A stretch of DNA of 64,000 nt from Vicia villosa (Eukaryota; Streptophyta; Magnoliopsida; Fabales; Fabaceae). Location of the stretch: positions 62,001 to 126,000 of the forward strand of contig NW_026706167.1 in NCBI RefSeq assembly GCF_029867415.1, read 5' to 3'. Below are positions 42,105 through 54,573 of this stretch, piece after piece (position 1 is the first letter of the stretch; every line of letters begins with the position of its first letter). The notes below the pieces were generated by a model. It was not told where the DNA came from, did not search any database, and saw only the letters and a program-made list of their open reading frames with translations. A program made the position numbers and the translations under genes.

Positions 42105-44299
42105 TGTAACGCCCATAAATGTGTTTTTCTGATTAATTGTGATGTTTGCTACATTTCCCTAATTTTACCGTTTTTGAGTCGAGTCAGTCGGTAAATATTA
42201 ATTATGTTAATATTTTACTTATTACTTTCCATGTGTGTAATTATTATGTTTTGGGTGTTAATTGGTTAGAATTAATGTTTAGTAACATTTGGGCCAAAAT
42301 TAGAATTAATGAGAGTTAAGAGGGTGATAATGATAAGTAGAGATATAGAAAGAGATATAGAGAGAAAAAGAGATATTTTGAGATATTTTGGGAAAGAAAG
42401 AAAGAGAGCTTGTGAAGAGAAGAGAAAGAAGAGAAAAACAAAGAGAAGAAGAGAAGTGTAGGAATCCAAACCAAGCTAGAGCCAAGAATCTAACCAAGGT
42501 AAGGGGGATGAATCTAGTTTATCTTGATTGTATGGTTCTTATAGTTTTGTGTGTTTTGTTCTTGTTCTTGCTCTTTTCTAAGCTTGATCAACAATGGTAA
42601 ATTGGGTGTTTTGTGAGCTTTGAAGTTATAAACTTGATTTTGTGGTGTGTATGTGTACTATGATGATAGATATTCCCATGGATCATGTTTGTTTTTCATT
42701 TCTCCATGTTTTCTTGCTCATGAAGAAATTGTTAGGTTATTGACATTTAGTGAGTGAGCCATGGATCAATGATTGATAGAGTGAATATATGGCATGTATG
42801 GGTTGTGTAGGATGTGTAGGGAAGCTTATTTGAGGTTTTGAGAGGATTGGATGGGGTTTTGCAGGTCTGTAGCAGAACTGATTTTTCTAGGTTTACGCAG
42901 GTCCGCTGAGCGGAGGGGGTCCGCTGAGTGGAGGTCCTTTTGCAGAAAAATCTCTGTGAAGGTCCGCTGAGCGGAGGTTCTGTAATTTTTGTTTGATGAT
43001 TCCCTGTCTGGGTCCGCTGAGCGGAGCTCAAGCGGACTGTGCGAAATTTTGTTTTCCAAACTTCGTTTTGTTGTATCTTTTGAACCGTAGGTCGTTTCTA
43101 CGCGTCGTTCGAAGTATTATGAGAACCCTTGAGTATGCTTTATTATAAGGAGGAGTGTGTTGGTGGTTGAATGAATTTTTCATAAATGTATTTTTGTGAA
43201 ATGATATTTGCTAATCAAGTATGTTTTGACGGTATATGTGTGCTATGTGAATATGAACGCCTGAGTGGCAATTTTGATGATGTATCCGTGTGGAATAATA
43301 TAACCGGTGTGATGTAGATATGTGACTGAGTTATATTGTTGTTGTTGTTGTTATGTAATTGAGTCGTTTGTATGCACAGCATGACATTTCATTACGTTAA
43401 TGGCGGAATGCTATTAACAGGTGGCCTGAATTGGCAATTATTACCAGTGGGGGCTTAATGCTCGGTAAAAAGGTGTATTTGCCCGAGTGGCAAGAGGTCA
43501 TCAGTGGGGGCTAAATGCTCGATGACATTTAGTCGTAGCTTACTGCTCGACAAAGGTGTATTTTCCTGAGGGAAAGAAGTCCCAGCATAATGCTCGGCAA
43601 GGTGTATTTGTCATAATGACAAGGAGGAGTTTTACTCCAGATTTGGTACCACATGCATACGCATAGTCGAGTCTCATTCATCATCGTCAGTCTTTATAAT
43701 TTATGTTATCATTCGTGTACCGCATTACTTATATATTGACTGTGGTTGACTTATTGGATTATCTTGTTATATGATTCTTAATGATATTTGTGGGCATTAC
43801 TATATTGATCATGCTTTCATTATGAATTATATTCTCACCCTTCTGCCTTAATGTTACCTACTCGTGGGTAATGTGCAGGTGATCCGCAAGTGTAGGTGCT
43901 CTCTTCGTAGTCGTCCGTTTTGGTGTCGTCCGCTCGTGATACGTAACACCTAGGGGGGATCGAACACTTATTTTGTAGATAATGCTTATAGGATCCTTTT
44001 GATGTATATTTGATCCTTTAGATGCATTCGTATTATGTATTTTGGATACCTTCTCATGCGATGTATTTTGGAAGAATGTTGTGGATATTTTGTTTACCGA
44101 TGCATTTATATAAGTGTGAATACATTCAGGTGTTCATGGGAATCTTTCCTCTTTGATTAATTGTGTTACGCATCTTTTGCGAGTATGTTATGTTTGGTTA
44201 TGTGGTTACTTAAGTGTAACGCCCTAATTGTTTTTATGAATTTAATTTTTAAACTCTGATATTTGTACCTATATGCCTGGGTAGAATTGGGGTGTTACA
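42105..44299 (+). mobile_element. Solo LTR, 2,195 bp, TGTAACGCCC type (TSD GTGGT)
   Basis: 5-bp repeats GTGGT at 42100-42104 and 44300-44304 flank a unit starting TGTAACGCCCATAAATG and ending GGGGTGTTACA. No internal domain is present. The ends and length fit a Ty3/gypsy (Tekay-like) LTR; the lineage is inferred. A second TGTAACGCCC occurs near the right end at about 44216. Confidence 0.82.
42902..43025. repeat. Four TCCGCTGAGCGGA palindromes in the solo LTR
   Basis: Copies are at 42902-42914, 42920-42932 (one mismatch, GAGTGGA), 42963-42975 and 43013-43025, with a half copy AGCGGAC shortly after. Each is a 6-bp inverted repeat around one G. Confidence 0.93.
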
Positions 44300-44467
44300 G
44301 TGGTGTTACACATCACTCACCTACTCAAGATTTGAAGAATTTTAATGAGATTCAGTTGCTTAGGATCAAGCTTCCCAGTGGGGAGTTAGGGATAGAGGAT
44401 GGAGTTTTGTTGAAATGAAGAACATATGGGTTTTTGTGGATATAGAAACTAAGGGTATTAATGTCAT

Positions 44468-45181
44468 TAGGGATGTCAACGGGGCAGATATTGTTCGGAG
44501 GATGCTTCTCCACTCCCCGCCCCGCCCCTAAATTTAGTCCCCATCCCCATCCCCAATCCCCGCCACGGGGGTATATTTCCCTCCATCCCCATCCCCACAG
44601 ATCCCCACGGATATCCACGGAGATCGAATTTTAAGAAAATTTCTACACTTTTTGATCAAAACTATGACACTAGTATTTTGTTTTTTTCCCGTATTTTTTA
44701 AAACGCATATATTTGCATATTTATTTTATTAAAAAAATCAAAATACATCTTGCATCAATAATAAATAAAAAAAGCAAAAGAACTTGATGTTGCTAATATT
44801 TTTTATGTAAAAATAAATAAATAGTAACATAACTTCTTGCTACCGTGCTTCCACTAATTTACTACCACAATACCGATGTCGTCCAGCGCAAGTGGTTGAT
44901 TATGTGTGACAGATCTATAACTTCTAATGACTCTTCATTTTCTAATACATTGTAAAATTATATAATCATATAATATATAAAATATATAAATTAACATATA
45001 TCTTCGGAGTCGGAGAATCCACGGGGACGGAGGATACTTTCCCAATCCCCGCCCCAAAGTGTTATCGGGGGAACTTTTCCCTCCATCCCCATCCCCACGG
45101 GGAAAAAAATCCCCAACTTCGGATCTCCACACAGATATTCCCCACAGGGATCCCCATTAACAGATGCAATTGACATCCCTA
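44468..45181. mobile_element. Non-autonomous hAT-type element, 714 bp (TSD AATGTCAT)
   Basis: Terminal inverted repeats TAGGGATGTCAA and TTGACATCCCTA are flanked by perfect 8-bp repeats AATGTCAT at 44460-44467 and 45182-45189, which is diagnostic of hAT. The subterminal parts are G/C-rich (CCCCGCCCC, CCCCATCCCC) and roughly complementary; the centre is AT-rich. It has no coding capacity. It lies in the right arm of the Pack-MULE. Confidence 0.92.
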
Positions 45182-45407
45182 AATGTCATTACATTTGCTG
45201 AATATATGATGTGGAAATTCAATTCATTAAAAAGTTAAAAAAAACACTGTCACATCAGACTTTTTGATGATGTGGCCTAATAAAGGGGCAAAATGAAACT
45301 TTTGAAATTTGTTGAGGCCATTCTTGCAACTTTTTTTTTTTGCAGGAGGATTTTTCAAACTAAGCTCATATAGCGGAGGTGAAAATAGGTTTTAACCCTA
45401 GTAATTT

Positions 45408-46248
45408 TATAGTTCGTTTTAATTTATCTATCTCCGTTTTTGTTAATTTTGATCTACTGGATACATGTCCTCGTGCTCTTTATTTGTTTCTTTGTCTTTT
45501 CATTTTCAAATAAAGAGCTTTATTTATAAATAAATAAATAAAATTTATTTGTGGACTATTTATCTTTAATTATAAACACTTATTATTATTTTTCCTGTAT
45601 ATTCCACAAAATCTTTTTATAGTAATGTTAAATTTTAAACGCCTCAATATAAAAATTGTGATACTTATGCATATATTATCTCCGGCCTTATTTATAAGCA
45701 AATTTTTTTTAGATTCATTAAATAATGAATGTATTTGATTTTATGTAGACTAGATACATTTATTACTCAATAAATTTAAAGAAAGAATCTTTACTTATAA
45801 ATCATAACAGAGTAGTATATATTTTTCAATATATATTTTATATATTAACTTATATATTTTAGTTTTAAACCTATGGCTACAAAAATAGGATGTGATGCCT
45901 AAGCACCGTATCCTGGCTACACCGAATGCCATAACAAAGCAACAATTTATTGCACAGAAATTAACGCAAGATAAATTATAGAACTAATACATTTTACCTA
46001 TACTAATAAGGTGTAGGTTTAACAAGTGTCAAAATATCTTTTTCCATAGAACAATAATTGTAAAGTCAAAGAGGTTCAAGTCTATATTCAACACAGTTAA
46101 ATTTTCAGAGAGTTCAGTTCATACAGTCTACAAAGTATTAACCATGGTCTACGTTCAATTTCTACAAAATTAATAGAATCCATTAACATTTGTATTATTC
46201 CAAAAATTATTCAAGTCTAAATAATTTCGCCCCCACTACACTGATTTC
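45408..46248. other. Intergenic region upstream of the ABCB gene
   Basis: This AT-rich DNA lies between the Pack-MULE and the ABCB promoter. I see no gene or recognisable element. A short AAATAAAT run occurs near 45525. Confidence 0.6.
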
Positions 46249-46255
46249 TATAAAT
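46249..46255 (+). promoter_or_regulatory. Likely TATA box of the ABCB gene
   Basis: TATAAAT lies 89 bp before the ATG, giving a predicted start near 46280 and a 5' leader of about 60 bases. The next ORF-free AT-rich DNA offers other candidates, so this is a positional call. Confidence 0.45.
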
Positions 46256-46343
46256 TCTTAACTATGCTACAACCTTCTTCAAAATCAAGTGAGTTTAAGA
46301 AATCTTATTGTGGTTTGTTTCTAAGAAAAAAGTGTGCAAGAAA

Positions 46344-49300
46344 ATGGGTGGTGTGGGTGAGAAAAAGGAAAGGAACAAGAACGTGAATGGTTCAATATGG
46401 TCCATTTTCATGCATGCAGATACACAAGATTGGTTCCTTATGGTATTAGGTACCATTGGATCAATTGGTGAAGGCATTATTACTCCTTTGGTTTTGCTTA
46501 TTAGTAGTCGTATGATGAATAATTATGGCACTTCATCTTCCACTGATGGAAACACTTTCATCCATAATATCAATAAGGTTCTCTCTCTCTCTAAACATTC
46601 TCGATCACACATGAAATAATAATAGCTAAGAGTGTTTTGTTTTTTTGATTCATGATGCAGAATGTAGTGGCTTGGATCTATTTGGCTTGTGCATCTTTTG
46701 TTGTTTGTTTCTTTGGTGAGTTTTGTATTTTTTTTTACTTTCCTTTACTCTTTTCATTTAAAATTTATTAATGTTTATATTTTGTTTACGTATTTTTAGA
46801 GGGTTATTGTTGGACAAGAACAAGTGGAAGACAAGCTGCAAAAATGAGATGCAGATATTTGAAAGCAGTTCTTAGACAAGATGTTGCCTACTTTGATTTG
46901 CAGGTCACAAGTACTTCCGAGATTATCACTAGCGTCTCCAACGACACTCTTTTAATTCAAGATGTTATCAGTGAAAAGGTATTATATTTTTTTGTCACCA
47001 TTTTCTTATTCAGGATCGTCTTTAAACGTGTGTAAAATAGACTACAGCATGGTTACGATGTCAAAAACTTAAGACGGTCATGCTTATAGTTATTTCATAT
47101 ATTAACATAGAATTTGTTTTTGCAGGTTCCAAATTTTTTGATGAACATTTCATCATTCATAGCAAGCTACACAATGCCTTTTATAATGATATGGAGATTG
47201 GCAATTGTAGCATTTCCATTTAGTTTTCTTCTAGTGATCCCTGGATTAATCTATGGCAAGACATTGATGAGTTTGTCAAGAAAGATAAGAGAAGAGTATA
47301 ATCAAGCTGGTACAGTTGCAGAACAAACATTATCTTCTATCAGAACTGTTTATTCTTTTGTGGGGGAACAGAAATCCATGAATGCTTTCTCTAAAGCTCT
47401 AGAAGGTACTGTGGAGTTGGGTTTAAAACAAGGATTAGCGAAAGGTTTAGCCATTGGAAGCAATGGTTTTGTGTTTGCCATTTGGGCTTTCTTGTGCTAT
47501 TATGGTAGCAAAATGGTTATGTATCATGGTGCTCAAGGAGGCACAGTTTTTGCAGTTGGAGCAAGCATAACGGTCGGTGGATTGTAAGTATATATCTCTT
47601 CCTTATCTTTTTCTTATCGAGTAGATCATGCGTACAAAACTGAATGCTTATTGAATTGTGTTTCTGATAATCTTACATGAAATAGAGCATTAGGAGCAAG
47701 TTTATCCAACATGAAGTATTTCTCTGAAGCAATTACGGCTGGTGAAAGAATCAAGAGAGTAATAGAAAGAGTTCCCAAGATCGATTCTAACAGCACAAAA
47801 GGTGAAATATTAGAAAATGTTTCTGGGGAAGTGGAATTTGACAATGTAGAATTTTCATACCCAACAAGACCCGAAACCGTTATCCTTAAAAAGTTCTGTC
47901 TCAAGATTCCAGCAGGAAAAGCAGTTGCGTTGGTCGGTGAAAGTGGTTCAGGGAAATCGACAGTGGTATCGTTGTTGCAACGGTTTTATGATCCAATTGG
48001 TGGAGAGATTCGTCTCGATGGAGTGGCTATTCATAAGTTTAAGATTAAATGGCTTAGATCGATGATGGGTTTGGTTAGTCAAGAACCTGCCTTGTTCGCA
48101 ACTAGCATTAAAGAGAATATATTGTTTGGTAAAGAAGATGCTACTGAGGAAGAGATTGTTGAAGCTGCTAAAATTTGTAATGCTCATGATTTCATTTCGT
48201 TGCTTCCTAATGGTTACAATACTCAGGTGAGTTACATCACTTATCATGCATTACTTTGTTTAAAAACACGATCCCCAGTGTCAAATTTTAGGCTCTGTGC
48301 TGTAGTCTGTTTTTCATGCCATCTGAAACGGATCTAGCTATGCATGAACCTATTTGAATGCCACTGATTTATATGTTTTTGTCTCATTAATACAGGTGGG
48401 AGAAAGAGGAGTTCAATTATCAGGTGGACAAAAACAAAGGATAGCAATTGCAAGAGCAATGATTAAAAAACCACGAATCCTTCTTTTAGACGAAGCAACC
48501 AGCGCATTAGATACTGAGTCCGAACGACTGGTTCAACAAGCACTCGACAATGCAACAACAGGTTGCACGGCCATCATCATTGCTCATCGTCTCTCCACAA
48601 TACAAAACGCTGACATTGTTGCTGTCGTGCACCGAGGAAAAGTTACCGAGATTGGCTCACATGACGAACTTCTCCAAAATGATAACAACCTTTACGCCTC
48701 CCTCGTCCGCCTCCAACAAACCAAAACTGAATCAGGGGAAACGGATGCAGCTACTTTGACAAACACTCAAACCGCGTCCTTGGTAGTGGACACTGCCAAA
48801 TTGGTTGATGATAAAATCAGTTCTAATAATCATAATGTCAGTATCAAAAACAGCGATATCGATACTGATAAAACGGTCTCGTTTTGGAGATTACTTGCAT
48901 TGAATGCTCCAGAGTGGAAGCAAGCAGTTTGGGGGAGTTTGAATGCAATGGTGTTCGGTGCAATTCAACCTACTTTTTCATTTACAATTGGATCAATGAT
49001 ATCTGTGTATTTTTATACAGATCATGAGGAGATTAAAAGAAAGACTAGGATTTATTCACTTGTGTTTTTCGGTTTCTCGTTGATAACTTTGGTGGCTAAT
49101 ATTGGACAACACTATAACTTTGCTTACATGGGAGAGTACTTGACTAAACGTGTAAGGGAGAGCATGCTTTCTAAAATACTCAGTTTTGAAGTTGGGTGGT
49201 TTGATCAAGATGAAAATTCTAGTGGTGCTATTTCTTCTCGACTTGCCAATGATGCTAATGTGGTAAGTTTCTTGTGAATTTTTTATATTATTACTTATTT

Positions 49301-50735
49301 CTCTCTTTAATCAATTTTACTATGAATATTGATGACTGATCTTTTGTTTTAGGTGAGGTCATTAGTTGGTGATAGAATGTCTTTGTTGGTACAAACTTTC
49401 TCAGCAGTAGCAACAGCATACACTATGGGTCTAATCATTTCGTGGAGGCTTGCACTTGTTACCATAGCTAGTCAACCAATTTTAATAGCTTGTTTTTATA
49501 CAAAAGGTGTTTTACTCAAAAGCCTTTCAAGCAAGTCTATTAAGGCCCAAGAACAAAGTAGTAAGTTAGCTTCTGAAGCAGTTTCAAATCTTAGAACCAT
49601 TACTGCATTTTCATCTCAAGATAGAATACTCAAAATGCTTGATGAGGCCCAACAAGGCCCAATTCAAGAGAATTTTCGACAAGCGTGGTTCGCTGGTTTT
49701 GGCCTTGGGTTTTCCCAATTCTTCATGTCTTGTTCTTGGGCCTTAGGCTATTGGTACGGCGGGAAGCTTTTGGCGGAAGGGAAGATAACAAAGAAAGCAT
49801 TGTTTGAGAGTTTTATGGTAGTGGTGAGTACGGGCCGGGTTATAGGTGATGCTGGAAGCATGACTAAAGATATTTCCAAAGGTGCAGATACCGTGAGCTC
49901 GATCTTTGCCATTCTAGATCGGCGCACAAAAATTGAACCTGACGATGCTGATAGGTTTAAGCCCAACACTTTAACAGGCCAGATAGATTTTTCCGATGTG
50001 CATTTTGCATACCCTGCTAGGCCTGATGTGATCATATTTCAAGGTTTTTCAATTAAAATTGAAGCGGGAAAATCGACTGCATTAGTAGGGCAAAGTGGTT
50101 CGGGAAAGTCGACGATCATAGGACTAATAGAGAGATTCTATGATCCATTACAAGGAAGAGTGACAATAGATGGTATGAACATAAAATCATATAACCTAAA
50201 GTCACTAAGAAAACACATAGCACTTGTGAGCCAAGAGCCAACATTGATAAATGGAACCATAAGGGACAACATTGCATATGGAACAACATGTGAGAAAGTT
50301 GATGAAGCTGAGTTAATAGAAGCAGCAAGAGTAGCCAATGCTCATGATTTCATAGCTGGTTTAAGAGATGGGTATGATACATGGTGTGGAGACAAAGGGG
50401 TGCAACTTTCAGGGGGTCAGAAGCAAAGGATAGCAATAGCCAGAGCTATGTTAAAGAATCCAAAAGTGTTGCTGCTAGATGAGGCAACAAGTGCACTAGA
50501 TAACAAGTCAGAGAAAGTGGTGCAAGAAGCATTGGATAAGGTAATGGTTGGAAGGACAAGTGTGGTTGTGGCACATAGGTTGAGTACAATACAAAATTGT
50601 GATGTTATTGCTGTTTTAGAAAAAGGGAAGATGGTTGAGATTGGAACTCACAAAACCTTGTTGGCTAATGGACCTTCGGGTGCATATTACTCTTTGGTAA
50701 AGCTTCAAACCAAGCATGCAGTCTCAACTAATTAG
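46344..50735 (+). CDS. ABCB15-like: ABC transporter B family (P-glycoprotein/MDR type), ABCB15-like, 7 exons
   Basis: Exons: 46344-46577, 46661-46715, 46800-46978, 47126-47583, 47686-48226, 48396-49262, 49353-50735. All introns are GT-AG and the joined frame gives 1,238 residues, the usual full-transporter length. The start MGGVGEKKE... and SIFMHAD resemble Arabidopsis ABCB15 (recalled). TMD1 is at about residues 30-315. NBD1 has Walker [10 protein letters not shown] (about 393), signature LSGGQKQR (about 497), Walker [13 protein letters not shown] and switch His in AHRLST. A charged linker follows at about 600-660, then TMD2 at about 670-960. NBD2 has Walker [10 protein letters not shown] (about 1023), LSGGQKQR (about 1129) and [11 protein letters not shown] (about 1150). 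Both ATP sites look complete. It should be a plasma-membrane ATP-driven exporter. Members of the family move auxin or secondary metabolites; the substrate here is unknown. No disruption was seen. Confidence 0.96.
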
Positions 50736-51070
50736 ATTGTGTGTTTTGTTTCTTTCTTATTAGCACTTAGTATTATTCTCAAATAATGGATTGACATGTC
50801 TATCATCTAGAATCAGGACTATTTTCAGATTATTCTTGAGTAATGATGGTATTTTACTAATCATTTCAGTATTATTCTTACTTTTCTTTTTTACAAATTT
50901 TAAATAACCCCTTCATAGTTTATATTTTTTGTAAAATATTATTTGTTTAAATCTACATTTTAATTTTTTAACACAGATTACAAATATGATGTTATATTTA
51001 CATTTAGAAAAAAAAAATCTAAGATGATGCATCACTAACAAGAAAAATTAAAATTATACTATATTATAAA
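50736..51070. other. 3' flank of the ABCB gene
   Basis: AT-rich sequence with the gene's 3' untranslated region. AATAATGG near 50783 could serve in polyadenylation. Nothing else is recognised. Confidence 0.45.
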
Positions 51071-51216
51071 CTATGAATATAATAAGAAAATAATTAAAAA
51101 CACTCAAACAACTTTATGTCATAAAACATAATTTTAACAAAATTTTACTAATTTCATCAACATTGGACATTACAAACTCACCAAATACATTACAAACTTA
51201 AACCAAATGACATAAC
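51071..51216. repeat. Left copy of the 135-146 bp direct repeat flanking element D
   Basis: It starts CTATGAATATAA and ends GACATAAC, directly before the left LTR of D. It matches 56048-56179 except for small gaps (three bases near 51081 and about ten near 51130). Confidence 0.88.
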
Positions 51217-51558
51217 TGATATCAAATGGGACTAAAATATAAATATATAAACTAAAATACTAAGAGAGGAAGGATTTTTCTAACACTCTTTTTCGTATAA
51301 TTTGATGAATGATACAATTACATAAAACATCCCTTTTATAGGCTTTGGATGCACATCTACTTACTGATTAAGTAACTTAATACAAAAGCATTTTAGGCGG
51401 TGGTGATTAGGCGGTGGTGGTTACTTAATTCACTTGATTTTTTTGTAAGTTTTGTTTTACTTAATGAGTAGGCTTGCTTCCAAACTCTTCTAGCAGTAAT
51501 TAATTAATTGACAAACTTTTCTCAAAGCTTCTACATCATACTTGATTTAATTCCAACA
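51217..51558 (-). repeat. 3' LTR of element D, 342 bp
   Basis: The plus strand runs TGATATCAAATGGG to ...TTCCAACA. The purine tract (plus strand TTGCCTCCCTTAAATC) follows at 51559-51574. It includes a GGCGGTGGTGATTA/GGCGGTGGTGGTTA doublet. Confidence 0.9.
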
Positions 51559-51572
51559 TTGCCTCCCTTAAA

Positions 51573-54500
51573 TCAAGTGTGTATCATTCCAAGCATCTTC
51601 TTTAACTTGTAAAATAGTTCAATCTTTAAAGGTTTCGTAAATATATCTGCAATTTGTTCCTCAGTGGGACAGTACTCGATCACCACTTCTTTCTCTGCTA
51701 TCAACTCTCTTATCTTATGAAACCGAATATCAATGTGCTTGGAACGTCCATGAAAAACCGGATTCTTACTCAGTGCAATTGCCGACTTGTTATCGCAATA
51801 TATCTTTGTAGGACTTTTCTGTTTCTGATGTATCACTTCTAAAATTCTTCTTATCCATACTGTTTGAGTAGCACAACCGGTTGCTGCAATATATTATGCT
51901 TCAGCAGTAGAAAGTGCAACAACTGGTTGTTTCTTCGAAGACCATGAAATTGCACCTGTGCCCAAATGAAATGCATACCCTGACGTGCTTTTTCTTGTTT
52001 CTATATCTCCAGCCCAATCACTATCTGTGTATCCAACAAGCTCCACTTCATTATTACTAGCATAAAAAATTCTATCAGTCAGTGTACCTTTGATATATCG
52101 AAGAATCCTCTTAGCTCCTTGCAAATGGCTAACACATGGTTCTTCCATGAATCTGCTGAGCAATCCAACTCCATATACTATATCTGGTCTTGTCGCAGTC
52201 AGATATCTTAAGCTTCCAATCAAACTTTTATATTGGGTTGAGTCTACCCTCTTTCCATCATTTTCCCTTGTCAACTTCAACTTTTCTTCAACGGGTGTGT
52301 GAACTGGTTTTGAATGCTTCATATTGAACTTCTTCAGAATATCACTTGCATACTTCTTTTGAGAAATGAAAATTCCATCATCTTGTTGGACGACCTCAAT
52401 GCCAAGGAAATAGGACATTAGGCCCAAATCTGTCATTTCAAAATGTCGAATCATAGCCTCCCTGAATTTTGTAATCATCTCTGAATTATTTCCAGTGAAA
52501 ATCAGGTCATCAACATATAGGCACACAATAAGGACATCACCAGGATCAATGAATTTGATATATAGCGTGTGCTCGTGAGGACATCTCTGAAAACCATTCT
52601 TCACAAAATAAGAATCAATCTTGTTATACCAAGCTCTTGGCGCCTGCTTTAAACCATATAATGCTTTCTTCAATCTATAGACTTTATCCTCCTTTCCTTT
52701 GACCAAATATCCTGCAGGCTGCTCAACATATACTTCTTCTTCCAGATTTCCATTAAGAAATGCAGACTTAACATCCATTTGATGTATTTTCCAACTATTT
52801 TGAGCTGGTTTTTGTTTGTATCCTTTTGCCACCAACCTTGCTTTATAGCGATCAATCTCACCACTGGGTTTGTACTTTGTCTTGTACACCCACTTCACTC
52901 CTATAGCTTTCTTGTCTGCTGGTAACTCTGTCAGCTCCCATGTTTGATTCTTCTCAATTGCATTGATTTCTTCATTCATGGCTTTTCTCCAATTTTCATC
53001 ATCAGCTGCTTCTTCAAAAGTAAATGGCTCACAATCTGCAAATAAAGCAAAGTTGATAATCTCCTCATCAGATGGATCATTATCATTACCCAAAACACAA
53101 TCTTGCAGTCTGGCTGGTAATCTACGCGGCCTTTGTTTTCTGTTGGATGTTTCTGGCTCATCAGGTGTTGTTTGTTGTCTGTTGGATGTCTCTGGCTCAT
53201 CAGGTGTTAGATTATATTCATCCACCTCTTCGTAATTATTTGAAGTTAATATTGGATCTTTTTGTGACTTTGAGGACCAATCCCACATTCCTCCTTCATC
53301 AAAAGTCACATCTCGACTAATAATCACCTTCTTTGTCTCTGGATTGTAAAGCTTATATGCCTTTGAGTTTGAACTATAACCAACAAAGATACATCTTTCT
53401 CCTTTGTCATCTAACTTCTTTCTTAATTGATCTGGTACATGAGCATATGCAATACATCCAAAAACTCTAAGGTGTCGGATTGAAGGTCTTCTTCCACTCC
53501 AAGCTTCTTCGGGAGTTTTTTGTTGAACACTTTTTGTTGGACACCTGTTTAAAATATAAACTGCAGTAGCAACAGCTTCTGCCCAAAATTCCTTAGGCAT
53601 TTGTTTAGCCTTCAACATGCATCTCACCATATCCATGATCGTTCTATTCTTTCTTTCAGCAACTCCGTTCTGTTGAGGTGTGTACCTTGTTGTTAATTGA
53701 TGCTCAATTCCATGTTGCTCAAAGAAACTTCTACCAGCGAGGTATTCTTGGCCTCTGTCTGTTCTCAATGCTTTGATTCTACAACCACTTTGTTTTTCTA
53801 CAAATACCTTGAATGTCTTGAAGGCTTCACATGCTTCTGATTTTTGTTTCAAGAAATACACCCAAGTCTTTCTACTAAAATCATCAATAAAAGTAATAAG
53901 TACTTACAGCCACCAGGTGTTGGTATTTCCACTGAGCACAAATCTGAATGAATTATCTCTAGCAGCTTCTTTGCTCGCCAAGACATTCCAGTTGGAAACG
54001 AATCTCTATGCTTCTTTCCAATTTGACAAGTCTCGCATACTCCATTTGGAATATTCACAACAGGCAATCCAGAAACATATTCTTTTCTCGACAAGTAATT
54101 CAAGCCAGAAAAATGAAAGTGACCGAATCTCATGTGCCATAATCAATCATCATTTGGAATGATAGAACTCAAGCAAGGAAATTTTTCATTTGAATTTTCA
54201 AAGGAGATAAGCGGTTTGGTGTCATTCTTACCTTTGTGATGAATCTGCCATTCCTATCGATCAATGTGCAAAAACCATTGTGAATCTGCATATTATAACC
54301 TTTCTCCGACAGTTGTCCCATACTCAGGAGATTGTGATGAAGACCAGGAGCATAGAAAACATCACCAATAAAGTTTTGAGTTCCATCTTTCAACCTGATA
54401 GCAATTCGGCCTTTTCCCAAAATCGGAATATTTGAATTGTTTCCAAACTTCACGGTAGATTTTACCGTTTCGTTTAGAGAAGAAAATAATTCTTTTTTCC

Positions 54501-54573
54501 CACACATATGATTACTACATCCAGTATCCAGATACCAAATATCCTCTTCCTCAGTAAATGTATTACTGGCCAA
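51573..54573 (-). pseudogene. pol of element D (protease to RNase H), several breaks
   Basis: Protease motif WYLDTGCSNHMCG lies near 54540. GAG-pre-integrase follows (CETCQIGKKHRDSFP) and a frameshift near 53905. The long open part is 51894-53861: integrase (ALRTDRGQEYL; QNGVAERKNRT) and RT. The RT has lost the block carrying the usual VFAPVARLET motif: AKGYKQK is followed at once by [17 protein letters not shown] (about 52800). The catalytic YVDDLIFTG is present near 52515. RNase H reads STAEA then TAA at 51893-51895, where Glu is expected, and continues openly to 51573 with CDNKSAIALSKNP and ADIFTKPL. It cannot make active RT or RNase H. Confidence 0.9.

Larger units (their letters stand above)
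41790..44418 (+). pseudogene. Captured F-box protein gene fragment (At5g46170/At4g18380-like), split by a solo LTR
   Basis: Pieces 41790-42104 and 44305-44418 form one coding-like stretch when the solo LTR and one GTGGT copy are skipped. It contains PQVENVVVRVDCVISDDDS, a nonsense TAG at 41947-41949, GGIVKPIQTIGQFLGPKR, an acidic GSEDDGDGG, then THHSPTQDLKNFNEIQLL, LPSGELGIEDGVLLK and a TGA. From memory these match the middle of the plant F-box family of At5g46170/At4g18380 in the same order. The F-box itself (N-terminal) and the C-terminal half are absent. It lies between the Pack-MULE arms, so it was picked up by that element. It is not functional. Confidence 0.75.
36258..45398. mobile_element. 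Pack-MULE with long inverted arms and 9-bp TSD TAGTAATTT
   Basis: Inverted arms of about 260 bp start AGGTTAATACCTATTTTCACC at the left and, complemented, GGGTTAAAACCTATTTTCACC at the right. Direct repeats TAGTAATTT lie at 36249-36257 and 45399-45407. Long arms plus a 9-bp duplication indicate the Mutator superfamily. The interior holds no transposase but an F-box gene fragment (41790-44418). Three later insertions interrupt it: element C in the left arm, a solo LTR in the captured gene and a hAT-type element in the right arm. Without them it would be about 1.0 kb. Confidence 0.85.

Noticed and set aside
42306..43059. Genes in the 42.2-43.1 kb region
   Set aside because: Frames arise from purine-rich leader and palindromic repeats inside the solo LTR.
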